Shown here one piece after another: positions 33,063-40,706 of a stretch of DNA of 64,000 bases (position 1 is its first letter; the number at the start of each line of letters is the position of its first letter). The position numbers and the translations under genes are program-made. The stretch comes from Chitinophagales bacterium (GTDB lineage: Bacteria > Bacteroidota > Bacteroidia > Chitinophagales > Chitinophagaceae): the NCBI GenBank assembly GCA_017303335.1, contig JAFLBK010000002.1, forward strand, positions 186,001 to 250,000. The letters run 5' to 3'. Under the pieces are notes generated by a model. That model was not told where the DNA came from, ran no database searches, and saw only the letters and a list, made by a program, of their open reading frames with translations.

Positions 33063-34379
33063 ATGAGTTTCACATTAGCCATAACAGGCCGCCCGAACGT
33101 GGGCAAGAGTACATTCTTCAACCGTTTGCTGGAGCAGCGTAAGGCGATCGTCGACGACGTGAGCGGCGTTACCCGCGACCGGCAGTATGGTATAGCCGAG
33201 TGGGTTGGCAAAACATTCAATGTGATCGATACCGGCGGTTTCGTGGCCGGGAGCGACGATATCTTCGAGCGGGAGATACGTAAGCAGGTGCATATTGCCA
33301 TCGAGGAAGCCAACGCCATCATCTTCATGGTGGACGCGGCTACCGGTATCACCGAACTCGATAACGCCATGGCCGATATGCTCCGCCACAGTACCAAACC
33401 GGTATTCCTGGTGGTGAACAAGGTCGATAACAACGAACGCCTGCTCGAAGCCAGTGAATTTTACAGCCTGGGTTTTGAGCATATCTTTTTTGTATCATCC
33501 ATCAGCGGCAGCGGAACCGGCGAAATACTCGACGCGGTGGCGGCGCTGATCACCGACAAGGATCTGGCTGAAGCCAATAAGGAGGCAGGCTTGCCGAAAT
33601 TCGCCATCATCGGTCAGCCCAATGTTGGCAAATCGTCCCTGCTCAATGCCCTGATCGGGAAGGAGCGTACCATTGTGAGCGATATCGCGGGTACAACAAG
33701 GGATACCATCCATACCCACTACAATCTTTTCAACAAGGAATTCATATTGATCGATACGGCCGGTATCCGGCGCAAAACAAAAGTGCACGAAGACCTCGAG
33801 TTCTATTCTGTCATCCGGGCCATCAAGGCCATGGACGAAGCGGATGTTTGTTTGCTGATGCTGGATGCCGGAAAAGGTATCACGGCGCAGGACCTCGCTA
33901 TCTTTTCCCTCGCGGTTAAAAAAGCGAAAGGTGTGGTGATCCTCGTAAACAAGTGGGACCTGGTGGAAGAAAAAAAGACCAATACCGCGAAGGATTATGA
34001 GCAGGAACTCAAGAACCGGCTTGCGCCTTTTTCCGATGTGCCCATCATCTTTATTTCCGTGCACGAGAAGCAGCGTATTTTCAAAAGCATTGAAACAGCC
34101 CTGCAGGTGTATGAGAGCCGCCAGCAGAAGATACCTACCGCCCAACTGAACGAGGTGATGCTGAAAGCCATCGAAGCCTACAAACCACCGGTGGTACGGG
34201 GACACGCGGTGAAGATCAAATACATCACCCAGTTACCCACCCATACGCCGGCCTTCGCCTTCTTCACCAATTTTCCGGATGATATCAAAACGCCTTACCG
34301 GAATTACCTGGAGAACCAGTTACGGGCCCAGTTCAATTTTACCGGGGTACCCGTTCGGATCTATTTCAGAAAGAAGTAG
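33063..34379 (+). CDS. der: Ribosome biogenesis GTPase Der (EngA)
   Basis: Tandem-GTPase factor for 50S subunit maturation. 438 residues: GTPase domain 1 with GRPNVGKST (about 8-16), DTGG and NKVDN; domain 2 with GQPNVGKSS near 183-191, DTAGIRRK and NKWDLVE; then a KH-like domain from about 355 ending RIYFRKK. Both P-loops and G4 motifs are intact. The first palindrome flanking the RAYT gene begins seven bases after the stop. Confidence 0.97.
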   Translation: MSFTLAITGRPNVGKSTFFNRLLEQRKAIVDDVSGVTRDRQYGIAEWVGKTFNVIDTGGFVAGSDDIFEREIRKQVHIAIEEANAIIFMVDAATGITELDNAMADMLRHSTKPVFLVVNKVDNNERLLEASEFYSLGFEHIFFVSSISGSGTGEILDAVAALITDKDLAEANKEAGLPKFAIIGQPNVGKSSLLNALIGKERTIVSDIAGTTRDTIHTHYNLFNKEFILIDTAGIRRKTKVHEDLEFYSVIRAIKAMDEADVCLLMLDAGKGITAQDLAIFSLAVKKAKGVVILVNKWDLVEEKKTNTAKDYEQELKNRLAPFSDVPIIFISVHEKQRIFKSIETALQVYESRQQKIPTAQLNEVMLKAIEAYKPPVVRGHAVKIKYITQLPTHTPAFAFFTNFPDDIKTPYRNYLENQLRAQFNFTGVPVRIYFRKK

Positions 34380-34385
34380 CGTGAT

Positions 34386-34418
34386 AAACCTATAAGGTTT
34401 CTGAAACCTTATAGGTTT
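34386..34418. repeat. Palindromic repeat family A, copy 2 (downstream side of RAYT 1)
   Basis: Arms AAACCTATAAGGTTT and exact complement, loop CTG, followed on the plus strand by TTTTTTT-rich sequence, so it may also terminate der. Compared with copy 1 the inner C-G pair is changed to T-A on both arms. Confidence 0.9.
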
Positions 34419-34432
34419 ACTTTTTTTGAACT

Positions 34433-35059
34433 TCACAGGTCTGCCGGAAAATCAGTTTTCAGGTTTATTGGTTGCCTGTGAAAATCGATAAATAACTTCC
34501 TGCTTCCAAACCATCCAATCATTTCGTCTCTTAGCAGATGTGTCGGTTTCTCACTCAATAAAGCCCGGTATCCATCGTAATTCCAGTCGCCGATCTGTTT
34601 GCATAAGGAATGATGAACCGCATTCTTGTGAATGTAAAAAACGAATGAAGCGAAATCGCTTTCTTTTTCCACCCGGCTTCTTTTAAGATAATCCATGAAC
34701 AGCGCACCTTTTCTGCTAAAACGTTTATTATACGCCTTCGTATAACTGTTCAGCCAGTTACTGAATTGTTCCATAATGAAATCCGGCAGGGAATGTACAT
34801 TATCGCGGAATGGGATCTTCTTACGTTGTTTAAATTGATCTTTAATAATGTGTTCTTCTTTGATCCGCAATAGAAGGTGAAAGTGGTTAGGCAGCAGGCT
34901 GTACGTGAAGATATCAGCCACCGGAAGAACATAGACGACCAGCCGGGCAAGGAAAAAGCGGTAATTTTCATCAGAGCGGAACAGTTTTTCATTGCCTACA
35001 GCCCTGCTGAAAATATGGTAAGTACTTGAAGGTGAAAGGGGTATATGATAATCCGGCAT
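34433..35059 (-). CDS. REP-associated tyrosine transposase-like protein (RAYT 1)
   Basis: HUH-family (Y1, IS200-like) single-strand transposase of 208 residues from ATG 35059; an in-frame TTG at 35107 falls inside the neighbouring palindrome and is rejected. The HUH motif is LLPNHFHLLLRI and the likely catalytic tyrosine is in FVFYIHKNAVHHSL, which matches the YIHxNxV signature of RAYTs. The N-terminal YHIFSRAVGNEKLF is also typical. RAYTs process short palindromic REP sequences. This gene has family A palindromes 14 bases after its stop and 46 bases before its start. Base composition looks more AT-rich than der. No IS200-type ends or partner TnpB are seen. Confidence 0.88.
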   Translation of the reverse strand: MPDYHIPLSPSSTYHIFSRAVGNEKLFRSDENYRFFLARLVVYVLPVADIFTYSLLPNHFHLLLRIKEEHIIKDQFKQRKKIPFRDNVHSLPDFIMEQFSNWLNSYTKAYNKRFSRKGALFMDYLKRSRVEKESDFASFVFYIHKNAVHHSLCKQIGDWNYDGYRALLSEKPTHLLRDEMIGWFGSRKLFIDFHRQPINLKTDFPADL

Positions 35060-35105
35060 GGTATAAGGTAGTACAGAATGGCAGGATTGACCTGTTCTTT
35101 TTCCC

Positions 35106-35138
35106 AAACCTATAAGGTTTAAAAAACCTTATAGGTTT
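35106..35138. repeat. Palindromic repeat family A, copy 3 (upstream side of RAYT 1)
   Basis: Arms AAACCTATAAGGTTT (35106-35120) and exact complement (35124-35138), loop AAA. It shares the T-A inner pair with copy 2 and lies between the divergent RAYT start and the promoter of the next gene. Confidence 0.9.
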
Positions 35139-35152
35139 TTTGCCCTAAAAAC

Positions 35153-35183
35153 TTGCACAGGTTAAAAACGGCTACTATATTTG
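35153..35183 (+). promoter_or_regulatory. Promoter of the small lipoprotein gene
   Basis: TTG at 35153-35155, a 20-base spacer and TATATTTG at 35176-35183, followed by CGCCC. ATG at 35216 is 33 bases after the box. Confidence 0.7.
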
Positions 35184-35215
35184 CGCCCAACATTAAAAAA
35201 CCAAAAAAACTCCAA

Positions 35216-35473
35216 ATGAAAAAAGTATTTGCTATCCTGGCCCTGGCCACTGCAATGACTGCCTGCAACAACGAAACTGAAAAAACAGAAGCTCCTGCCG
35301 GCGATTCTACCAAAACCGAAACTCCTGCTGCTCCTGCTGTAGTTGATTCAGCTGCAAACGCAATGAAAGCTGTAGTTGATAGCGGCGCCGCCAAAGCCGG
35401 TGAGGTTATCGACAGCGCTAAGAAAGCCGGTGAGAAAGTGGTGGAAAAAGCGAAAGAAGCTGTAAAACACTAA
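35216..35473 (+). CDS. Small alanine/lysine-rich lipoprotein
   Basis: Predicted lipoprotein of 85 residues. Signal segment VFAILALATAMTAC gives a lipobox with Cys17. The mature protein is a low-complexity chain rich in Ala, Lys, Glu and Thr, ending in an amphipathic repeat (AAKAGEVIDSAKKAGEKVVEKAKEAVK) likely to be helical, like LEA- or YtxH-type sequences. No specific function can be given. ATG 35216 lies after a consensus promoter and a strong terminator follows, so it is probably well expressed and monocistronic. An in-frame TTG at 35153 lies in the -33 box and is rejected. Confidence 0.8.
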   Translation: MKKVFAILALATAMTACNNETEKTEAPAGDSTKTETPAAPAVVDSAANAMKAVVDSGAAKAGEVIDSAKKAGEKVVEKAKEAVKH

Positions 35474-35501
35474 GAAAAGGCCTTTTGGCTCCTCATAAAA
35501 G

Positions 35502-35524
35502 CCTCCCGCCCGGGAGGTTTTTTT
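35502..35524 (+). terminator. Terminator after the small lipoprotein gene
   Basis: CCTCCCG (35502-35508) pairs with CGGGAGG (35511-35517), followed by seven T. Confidence 0.88.
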
Positions 35525-35551
35525 ATGACGGTTATTGAATGAGAATCATGG

Positions 35552-36625
35552 ATGATATTTTTTTTTGGTTTGAATGGCAGCAACGGGGGCTCAGGAGCCA
35601 ACCTTGAATTTGCATTGCGCATCAAGACAGGTGGACTGAGTTATTTGGCAGTTCCGGCCGCAGAGGACTTCATCATGTACCTCCGGCTTCCTAAATCGGA
35701 TTTTTCTGAAACGGATGTGATCAACATCGTCCAGACAAATACCAGCATCTTCGGAGCTACAGGAACCATGCTGTTCCAGGGGATATTCGACCTGGGTGAT
35801 CCTACCTACCTGTATGCGGGTCTTGCCCTGAATGCGGCATCCGGTATGAACCTGAGTTCGCTGAATGCAGGAACCAATGCCTGGTCTTTCGCATTCACGA
35901 TTTCGTTCACGCCGGCGAAGACCGCAGCGCAATACAACCAGTTGCGGGTGATCGACCAGACGAACAATACGTATATCTCCACTATTTTCGGAACACCAAC
36001 CTTTACTGCTTTGCTGATGTCGGGTGTTAATCAGCTTACCGGCTCTGCTTTCGTAGTGCTGCCGGTTGACCTGCTCACCTTCAGCGGTTACAAAGACGGC
36101 ACACGCAACCAGCTTCGCTGGTCAACAGCCAGTGAGTTGAACAACCGTGGTTTCGAAGTACAGCGTTCCATGGATGGTATCAACTATACAACCATCGCCT
36201 TTGTGAACTCACTTGCTCCGGGCGGTTACAGCACCAGCAAACTGGATTATGCATATACTGATAACAATGTTACCGGTAGCCGTCAGTTCTATCGACTGCG
36301 CCAGGTAGATTTCGATGGTAGAAGCAAACTCAGCAACATTGTACTGCTGAAGAGCGACAAGCCAACGATCATCACGCTCGACGGTATGTTCCCGAACCCG
36401 GCTGTTTCCGTGGTGAACATGCTCATCGCTTCACCGGCCAAAGACAGGGTGCTGATGACCCTGGTGGATATGAGCGGACGCACCGTGCTGCAAAGACAAC
36501 TCAATGTTTAAACAGGCAGCAATACCTTACCCGTAGACGTAAGTGCACTGGCCGGCGGTACCTACATGGTACGCCTGCAGAGCAGCAACGGCGAAGTAAC
36601 AACCGGCAAACTGGTAAAACAATAA
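35552..36625 (+). pseudogene. Broken T9SS-secreted protein gene (no signal peptide, in-frame TAA)
   Basis: The reading frame from ATG 35552 encodes a beta-rich protein, an Fn3-like linker (LPVDLLTFSGYKDGTRNQLRW to YRLRQVDFDGR) and most of a T9SS sorting domain, stopping at TAA 36509-36511 after residue 319. The same frame continues beyond with SNTLPVDVSALAGGTYMVRL to TTGKLVKQ and a second stop at 36623-36625, exactly the missing end of the sorting domain. A single substitution (for example CAA to TAA) explains the break. The N-terminus MIFFFGLNGSNGG has no signal peptide and starts at a ten-T-like homopolymer, so the 5' end is lost too. Either defect should stop secretion. Confidence 0.85.
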
Positions 36626-36706
36626 AGAAGGATTCAGGAGCCGGGATACAGGTTGGTTGATCCCGTAAGCCGCAACGCTTTTCATATAACCCCTTAAGAC
36701 TCTCTC

Positions 36707-36733
36707 AAGGGCCGCCATAGGCGGCCCTTTTTT
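36707..36733 (+). terminator. Strong terminator after the broken T9SS gene
   Basis: AAGGGCCGCC (36707-36716) pairs with GGCGGCCCTT (36720-36729) across ATA, followed by TTTTTT. Confidence 0.9.
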
Positions 36734-37055
36734 CGTGTTTTACCCCACCGTATCACCCGAAAAGGGTATTTTTTATCCACATACCCTATGGCGGCCCTTA
36801 GCCCGGCCGGAAACAGGCCAGATGCGGCTTTGGCCAGCCCGGGAACCCCCCGGCAGGGGCCATTTGCCCGATTCATAATGCTATTTTAATATGAGTGCCT
36901 GCAGCGAAACAGGGGAATAGAGTATCTTGCAGCTGGTTTGGCATATTTCCCCCGCCAAACCGGCCAAAAAGTCAATATCCTCCGTTGAAAAGCCTGCAGA
37001 TACCAGACTACTGCGATTTTAATTTTAAACTCAAAGGATCATACAATTTTGGACT
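36734..37055. other. Intergenic region without recognised gene
   Basis: It contains GC-rich patches (for example GGCGGCCCTTAGCCCGG near 36792) and a small ACCC/GGGT hairpin near 36756, but no clear promoter box or RNA gene. The promoter of the next T9SS gene is presumably here but is not convincing. Confidence 0.4.
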
Positions 37056-40000
37056 ATGAAAAAAATTTACTTCGTACTGTCATTCTTATTAGCCCTGTCT
37101 GTTGCAAATTCAAATGCGCAGTTGCTTCAATGGAACACATTCGGCAATGCAGGTACAGAAACAACCGAGGCCAGTGTAGCTAATAATGCAAATATTGCAG
37201 CCGCAAATCTGACCCAGGGTACCATTACAGCAGCGGGTAACGCTAATCGTTTTGGAGGTAGTGGCTGGTTCAATACCGGAAATACACCCGGTGGAAATAC
37301 CCTTGCGGAAGCCGTTGCGGGCAATGATTACATCCAGTTTATTGTTACACCCAACGTAGGATTTTCATTTACACCTACATCGTTTGTGTTTATCTGGGAC
37401 AGATCAGGCACAGGTCCGCAAAATGTTACCTTGCGTTCGTCTGTAGATGGATTCACAGCAGACCTGGGTACTGTTACCGGCATTACAGCGGGTGCATTTG
37501 CTACCAATACCATTACCATTACCGGCCTGGCTAATATTACAACGGCAACAACTTTCCGTTTATATGGATATGGTGCTTCTGCAACAACAGGTACTGGTGG
37601 GTTCGATGCAAATGTCAATGCGATTAACGTTACCCTCAATGGTACAACTGCGCCGGTTGGCGGCGTTCCTAATATTACAGTTGCACCGACATCCCTTACA
37701 GGCTTTATTTCAACTTCCGGGGTACCCTCTGCCGATCAGAACTATACCGTTTCCGGAACAGATCTTACCGCAGATATCAGCATTGTGCCTCCGGCGGGTT
37801 TTGAAATATCAACGACCAATGCTCCGTTCACTCCGGCAAATCCAATTACCTTAACGCAAACCGGTGGTGTTGTTGCGAATACTACTATTTATGTGAGGAT
37901 GAATTCGGCCACGCTTGGTACCAATACCGGTAATATCACGCATACAAGTGCAGGTTCCAACAATCCAACCGTAGCGCTAACCGGAAAGGTGCTGGATGCA
38001 GAACCCACTACACAAGGTTCCATTACGATCGGTACGGTTACCAACAGTTCTATACAGGTTACCCTTACAGCGGGTAATGGCGGCAAGCAATTGCTGGCCA
38101 TCCATGCGCTCACACCGGTTGCAAATGATCCCGTCGACGGCACAACTTATACAGCGAACACCGCATACGGTGCCGGCTCAAACCTGGGCGCCAATACCTA
38201 TGTGGTGTTCAATGGCGCAAGCGGAAACGGCGGCGCACCGATCACCATCACCGGCCTTACGGTTGCTACCACCTATCATTTTGCCGTGTACGAATTCAAC
38301 GACGGCGGTGGTATTTCGGGAGCGGAGAATTACCTGGTCACCACACCGGGAACGGCCAATGCCACCACGCTTAATATCGTGAATACTTATGTGTGGACAG
38401 GTGCTAGTAATACACTCTGGACCGACCCGCTGAACTGGCTCCCGGTGCGCACCACTCCATCTTCCAATGATAGCCTCCTCTTTGTTGGTCCGCTAACCGT
38501 AACCGTTACCGGAGTGCCCACCGAAACTATCGGGTACCTGGGCGTTTCGCTCGGGGCCAATGTTACCCTGCAGGCATCTGCCAACAATAACACCTTAACG
38601 ATCAGCGGTGGATTCACCGGCGAAGAACTGGAACTGGAAGCCGGTTCGCAACTGAATATCTCCGGTAACAATGCGCTTACTATCAATATTCCCAGTGGTA
38701 ATAGCTCCATCATCGATGGTGATATGACATTCTCTGCCGGTGTGGCCACAGCCCATAAGTTAACGGCTGGCGCTGCCAACGGCATTACGTTCAATACCGG
38801 GTCTTCATTCACAGCGGGTGCTTTTATGAGCGGCAATCCGTTTGGGGCCACTACCGCCAATTCTGTTGTGTTTTTGAGTGGTTCCGTATTTAACCAGATC
38901 GCTGGTTCGAACCCATTTGCATTGGGTCAACCTGCTTCGGTAGTTGTGTTCCAGACAGGTAGTCTTTACCGGATACTGGCCAACCTTACGCCGTCGCTGA
39001 GTGGTAGAACCTACGCTGACCTGGAGGTAGACTTCGCTACATTCTCGGTTCCGAATGCCACCGGAGGAAATGCGCTGAGCATTGATAACCTTACCATGAC
39101 CCAGGGTTTGATGAATCTTAACCTGACCGGCGGTATCAGCATAAAGGGAAATATCACGGTGGCACCCGGAGCCACATTAGGCTTTAATTCCGCAACTGCG
39201 AATACGGTAACATTTAATGGTGCGGCTGCACAGTCAATCACCAATAACGGAACATTCACCTGGGGCGCCAATGAGAGCCTTACCATCAACAATGCCGCGG
39301 GGGTTACACTGAACAGCGATATCACAATCGGAGCTACGGCAACCCTGGCGCTTACCAATGGTATACTCAAACTGAATGCGCCTGCCAGCATGCTCACACT
39401 GAGTGCGGGAACAACACTTACCGGTGGTAACTCCAACGCAAGCTATGTAGATGGTAAAGTGCGGAAGATCGGCAATACCGATTTCACCTTCCCGATCGGC
39501 AAAACCGGGTTCGGCTATGTGCCCATCCGTGTGAGCAATTTTGCGGGTGGCGCCGCTACCGACCAGTTCGACGCGGAATATCTTCGGGGCAATGCCCGCC
39601 TGCTGGGCCCCATTACCGACCCGTTGATCAACCATGTGAGTGGTTGCGACTGGTGGACGCTCGACCGTACGAATGGTACGCCTACGGTAGACGTTACTGC
39701 CTACTGGAGCGCCAATAACGTATGTAACGGTACTTATGTAGATAACCTGGCCACCCTGGCCCTGGTACACTTTGATGGTACCAACTGGAACAGCAGCAGT
39801 GTAGGATTCAACCCGCCGCCAAACGGAACCATCGCGGCAGGTGATATCACCTGGCCGGCTGTAACAACCTTCAGTCCGTTTGCCTTGGGCAGTACGGCTA
39901 CCGATAACCCGCTGCCGATCACGATCAACTACTTCACCGGTGTGAAGCAGAATGGCGATCACCAGCTGAACTGGAAAGTGACCTGTACCAATACGCCAAC

Positions 40001-40469
40001 TGTTACCATGCTGCTCGAACGCAGCAGCGATGGCCGTACCTATACCCCGGTGAACAGCATTACGGCTACGGCCCTGCAATGCCAGCAGCCGTTCGGCTAT
40101 ACCGACGCGGCACCGGCCAAAGGCGTAAATTACTATCGCCTCAAACTCACCGATGTGAATGGTAAAACAACCTACAGCAGCATTGTGAGCCTGATCAACG
40201 CAAGCAGCGGTATCGACGTACTCAACATCGCCCCGAACCCGATCGTGGGTGGTCGCTTCACGCTGAAAGTAAGCGCTGCCAAAGCCATGAACATGGAACT
40301 GGTGATCACCGATATGCAGGGCAGGGCCATGCAGAAGCAGGTGCTGAACGCGGCGGCTGGTTTCAATACCATCCCGGTAGATGTACGCAGCCTGGCTGCC
40401 GGAACCTACCAGCTGTATGGATTCACCGCAGAAGGTAAGACGCGGGTATTGCGTTTTGTGGTTCAATAA
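37056..40469 (+). CDS. Large T9SS-secreted protein, 1137 residues
   Basis: Secreted protein with signal peptide (about 1-22, ending NSNAQ). Domains by eye: an N-terminal beta-sandwich (25-200), a Por-type Ig-like repeat near 208-310 (PTSLTGFISTSGVPSADQNYTVSG), an Fn3-like unit near 315-445 (SSIQVTLTAGNGGKQLLAIHA), then a long parallel-beta-like region (450-830) with repeated NxLTIxG patterns. GKVRKIGNTDFTFPIGKTGFGYVPI near 820 and a final Fn3-like linker lead into the T9SS sorting domain (APNPIVGGRFTL to RVLRFVVQ). The C-terminal 350 residues are paralogous to the next gene. The role is probably adhesion or surface layering; no catalytic motif is seen. Confidence 0.88.
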   Translation: MKKIYFVLSFLLALSVANSNAQLLQWNTFGNAGTETTEASVANNANIAAANLTQGTITAAGNANRFGGSGWFNTGNTPGGNTLAEAVAGNDYIQFIVTPNVGFSFTPTSFVFIWDRSGTGPQNVTLRSSVDGFTADLGTVTGITAGAFATNTITITGLANITTATTFRLYGYGASATTGTGGFDANVNAINVTLNGTTAPVGGVPNITVAPTSLTGFISTSGVPSADQNYTVSGTDLTADISIVPPAGFEISTTNAPFTPANPITLTQTGGVVANTTIYVRMNSATLGTNTGNITHTSAGSNNPTVALTGKVLDAEPTTQGSITIGTVTNSSIQVTLTAGNGGKQLLAIHALTPVANDPVDGTTYTANTAYGAGSNLGANTYVVFNGASGNGGAPITITGLTVATTYHFAVYEFNDGGGISGAENYLVTTPGTANATTLNIVNTYVWTGASNTLWTDPLNWLPVRTTPSSNDSLLFVGPLTVTVTGVPTETIGYLGVSLGANVTLQASANNNTLTISGGFTGEELELEAGSQLNISGNNALTINIPSGNSSIIDGDMTFSAGVATAHKLTAGAANGITFNTGSSFTAGAFMSGNPFGATTANSVVFLSGSVFNQIAGSNPFALGQPASVVVFQTGSLYRILANLTPSLSGRTYADLEVDFATFSVPNATGGNALSIDNLTMTQGLMNLNLTGGISIKGNITVAPGATLGFNSATANTVTFNGAAAQSITNNGTFTWGANESLTINNAAGVTLNSDITIGATATLALTNGILKLNAPASMLTLSAGTTLTGGNSNASYVDGKVRKIGNTDFTFPIGKTGFGYVPIRVSNFAGGAATDQFDAEYLRGNARLLGPITDPLINHVSGCDWWTLDRTNGTPTVDVTAYWSANNVCNGTYVDNLATLALVHFDGTNWNSSSVGFNPPPNGTIAAGDITWPAVTTFSPFALGSTATDNPLPITINYFTGVKQNGDHQLNWKVTCTNTPTVTMLLERSSDGRTYTPVNSITATALQCQQPFGYTDAAPAKGVNYYRLKLTDVNGKTTYSSIVSLINASSGIDVLNIAPNPIVGGRFTLKVSAAKAMNMELVITDMQGRAMQKQVLNAAAGFNTIPVDVRSLAAGTYQLYGFTAEGKTRVLRFVVQ

Positions 40470-40492
40470 AACATAAGAACCGTATATTATAT

Positions 40493-40524
40493 CAAAGCCC
40501 CCGGTATCCGGGGGCTTTGCTTTT
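40493..40524 (+). terminator. Terminator after the 1137-residue T9SS gene
   Basis: CAAAGCCCCCGG (40493-40504) pairs with CCGGGGGCTTTG (40508-40519), followed by CTTTT. Confidence 0.88.
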
Positions 40525-40534
40525 GCGGTATGCT

Positions 40535-40567
40535 AAACCTATAAGGTCTTTAAGACCTTATAGGTTT
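40535..40567. repeat. Palindromic repeat family A, copy 4
   Basis: Arms AAACCTATAAGGTCT and exact complement, loop TTA. It shares with copy 1 the inner C-G pair and the preceding TGCT. It lies 11 bases after a complete terminator, so it is not needed for termination here. Confidence 0.9.
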
Positions 40568-40657
40568 GTTTCAACCAACTGGCGGTCTTTCGCCACCTGA
40601 GCAACCTGGCTGTGCATATGTTAGCAAGTAGAAAAAGGGAAAGCGATACCTGTTTTC

Positions 40658-40665
40658 TATTTTTG
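40658..40665 (+). promoter_or_regulatory. -7 promoter box for the 811-residue T9SS gene
   Basis: TATTTTTG, 41 bases before ATG 40707. No convincing -33 box. Confidence 0.45.
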
Positions 40666-40706
40666 GTATATCGTTTGACCCCTCCGGGGCTGCAAAACCA
40701 ACTTTT

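Noticed and set aside
36509..36511. Programmed stop-codon readthrough or recoding in the T9SS gene
   Set aside because: TAA is not used for selenocysteine or pyrrolysine and no stimulatory structure is obvious; the gene also lacks a signal peptide, so decay is simpler.
39234..40466. Long antisense frame opposite the 1137-residue T9SS gene
   Set aside because: No recognisable domain, and the sense strand has clear sorting-domain sequence; it results from the base bias of the repetitive gene.
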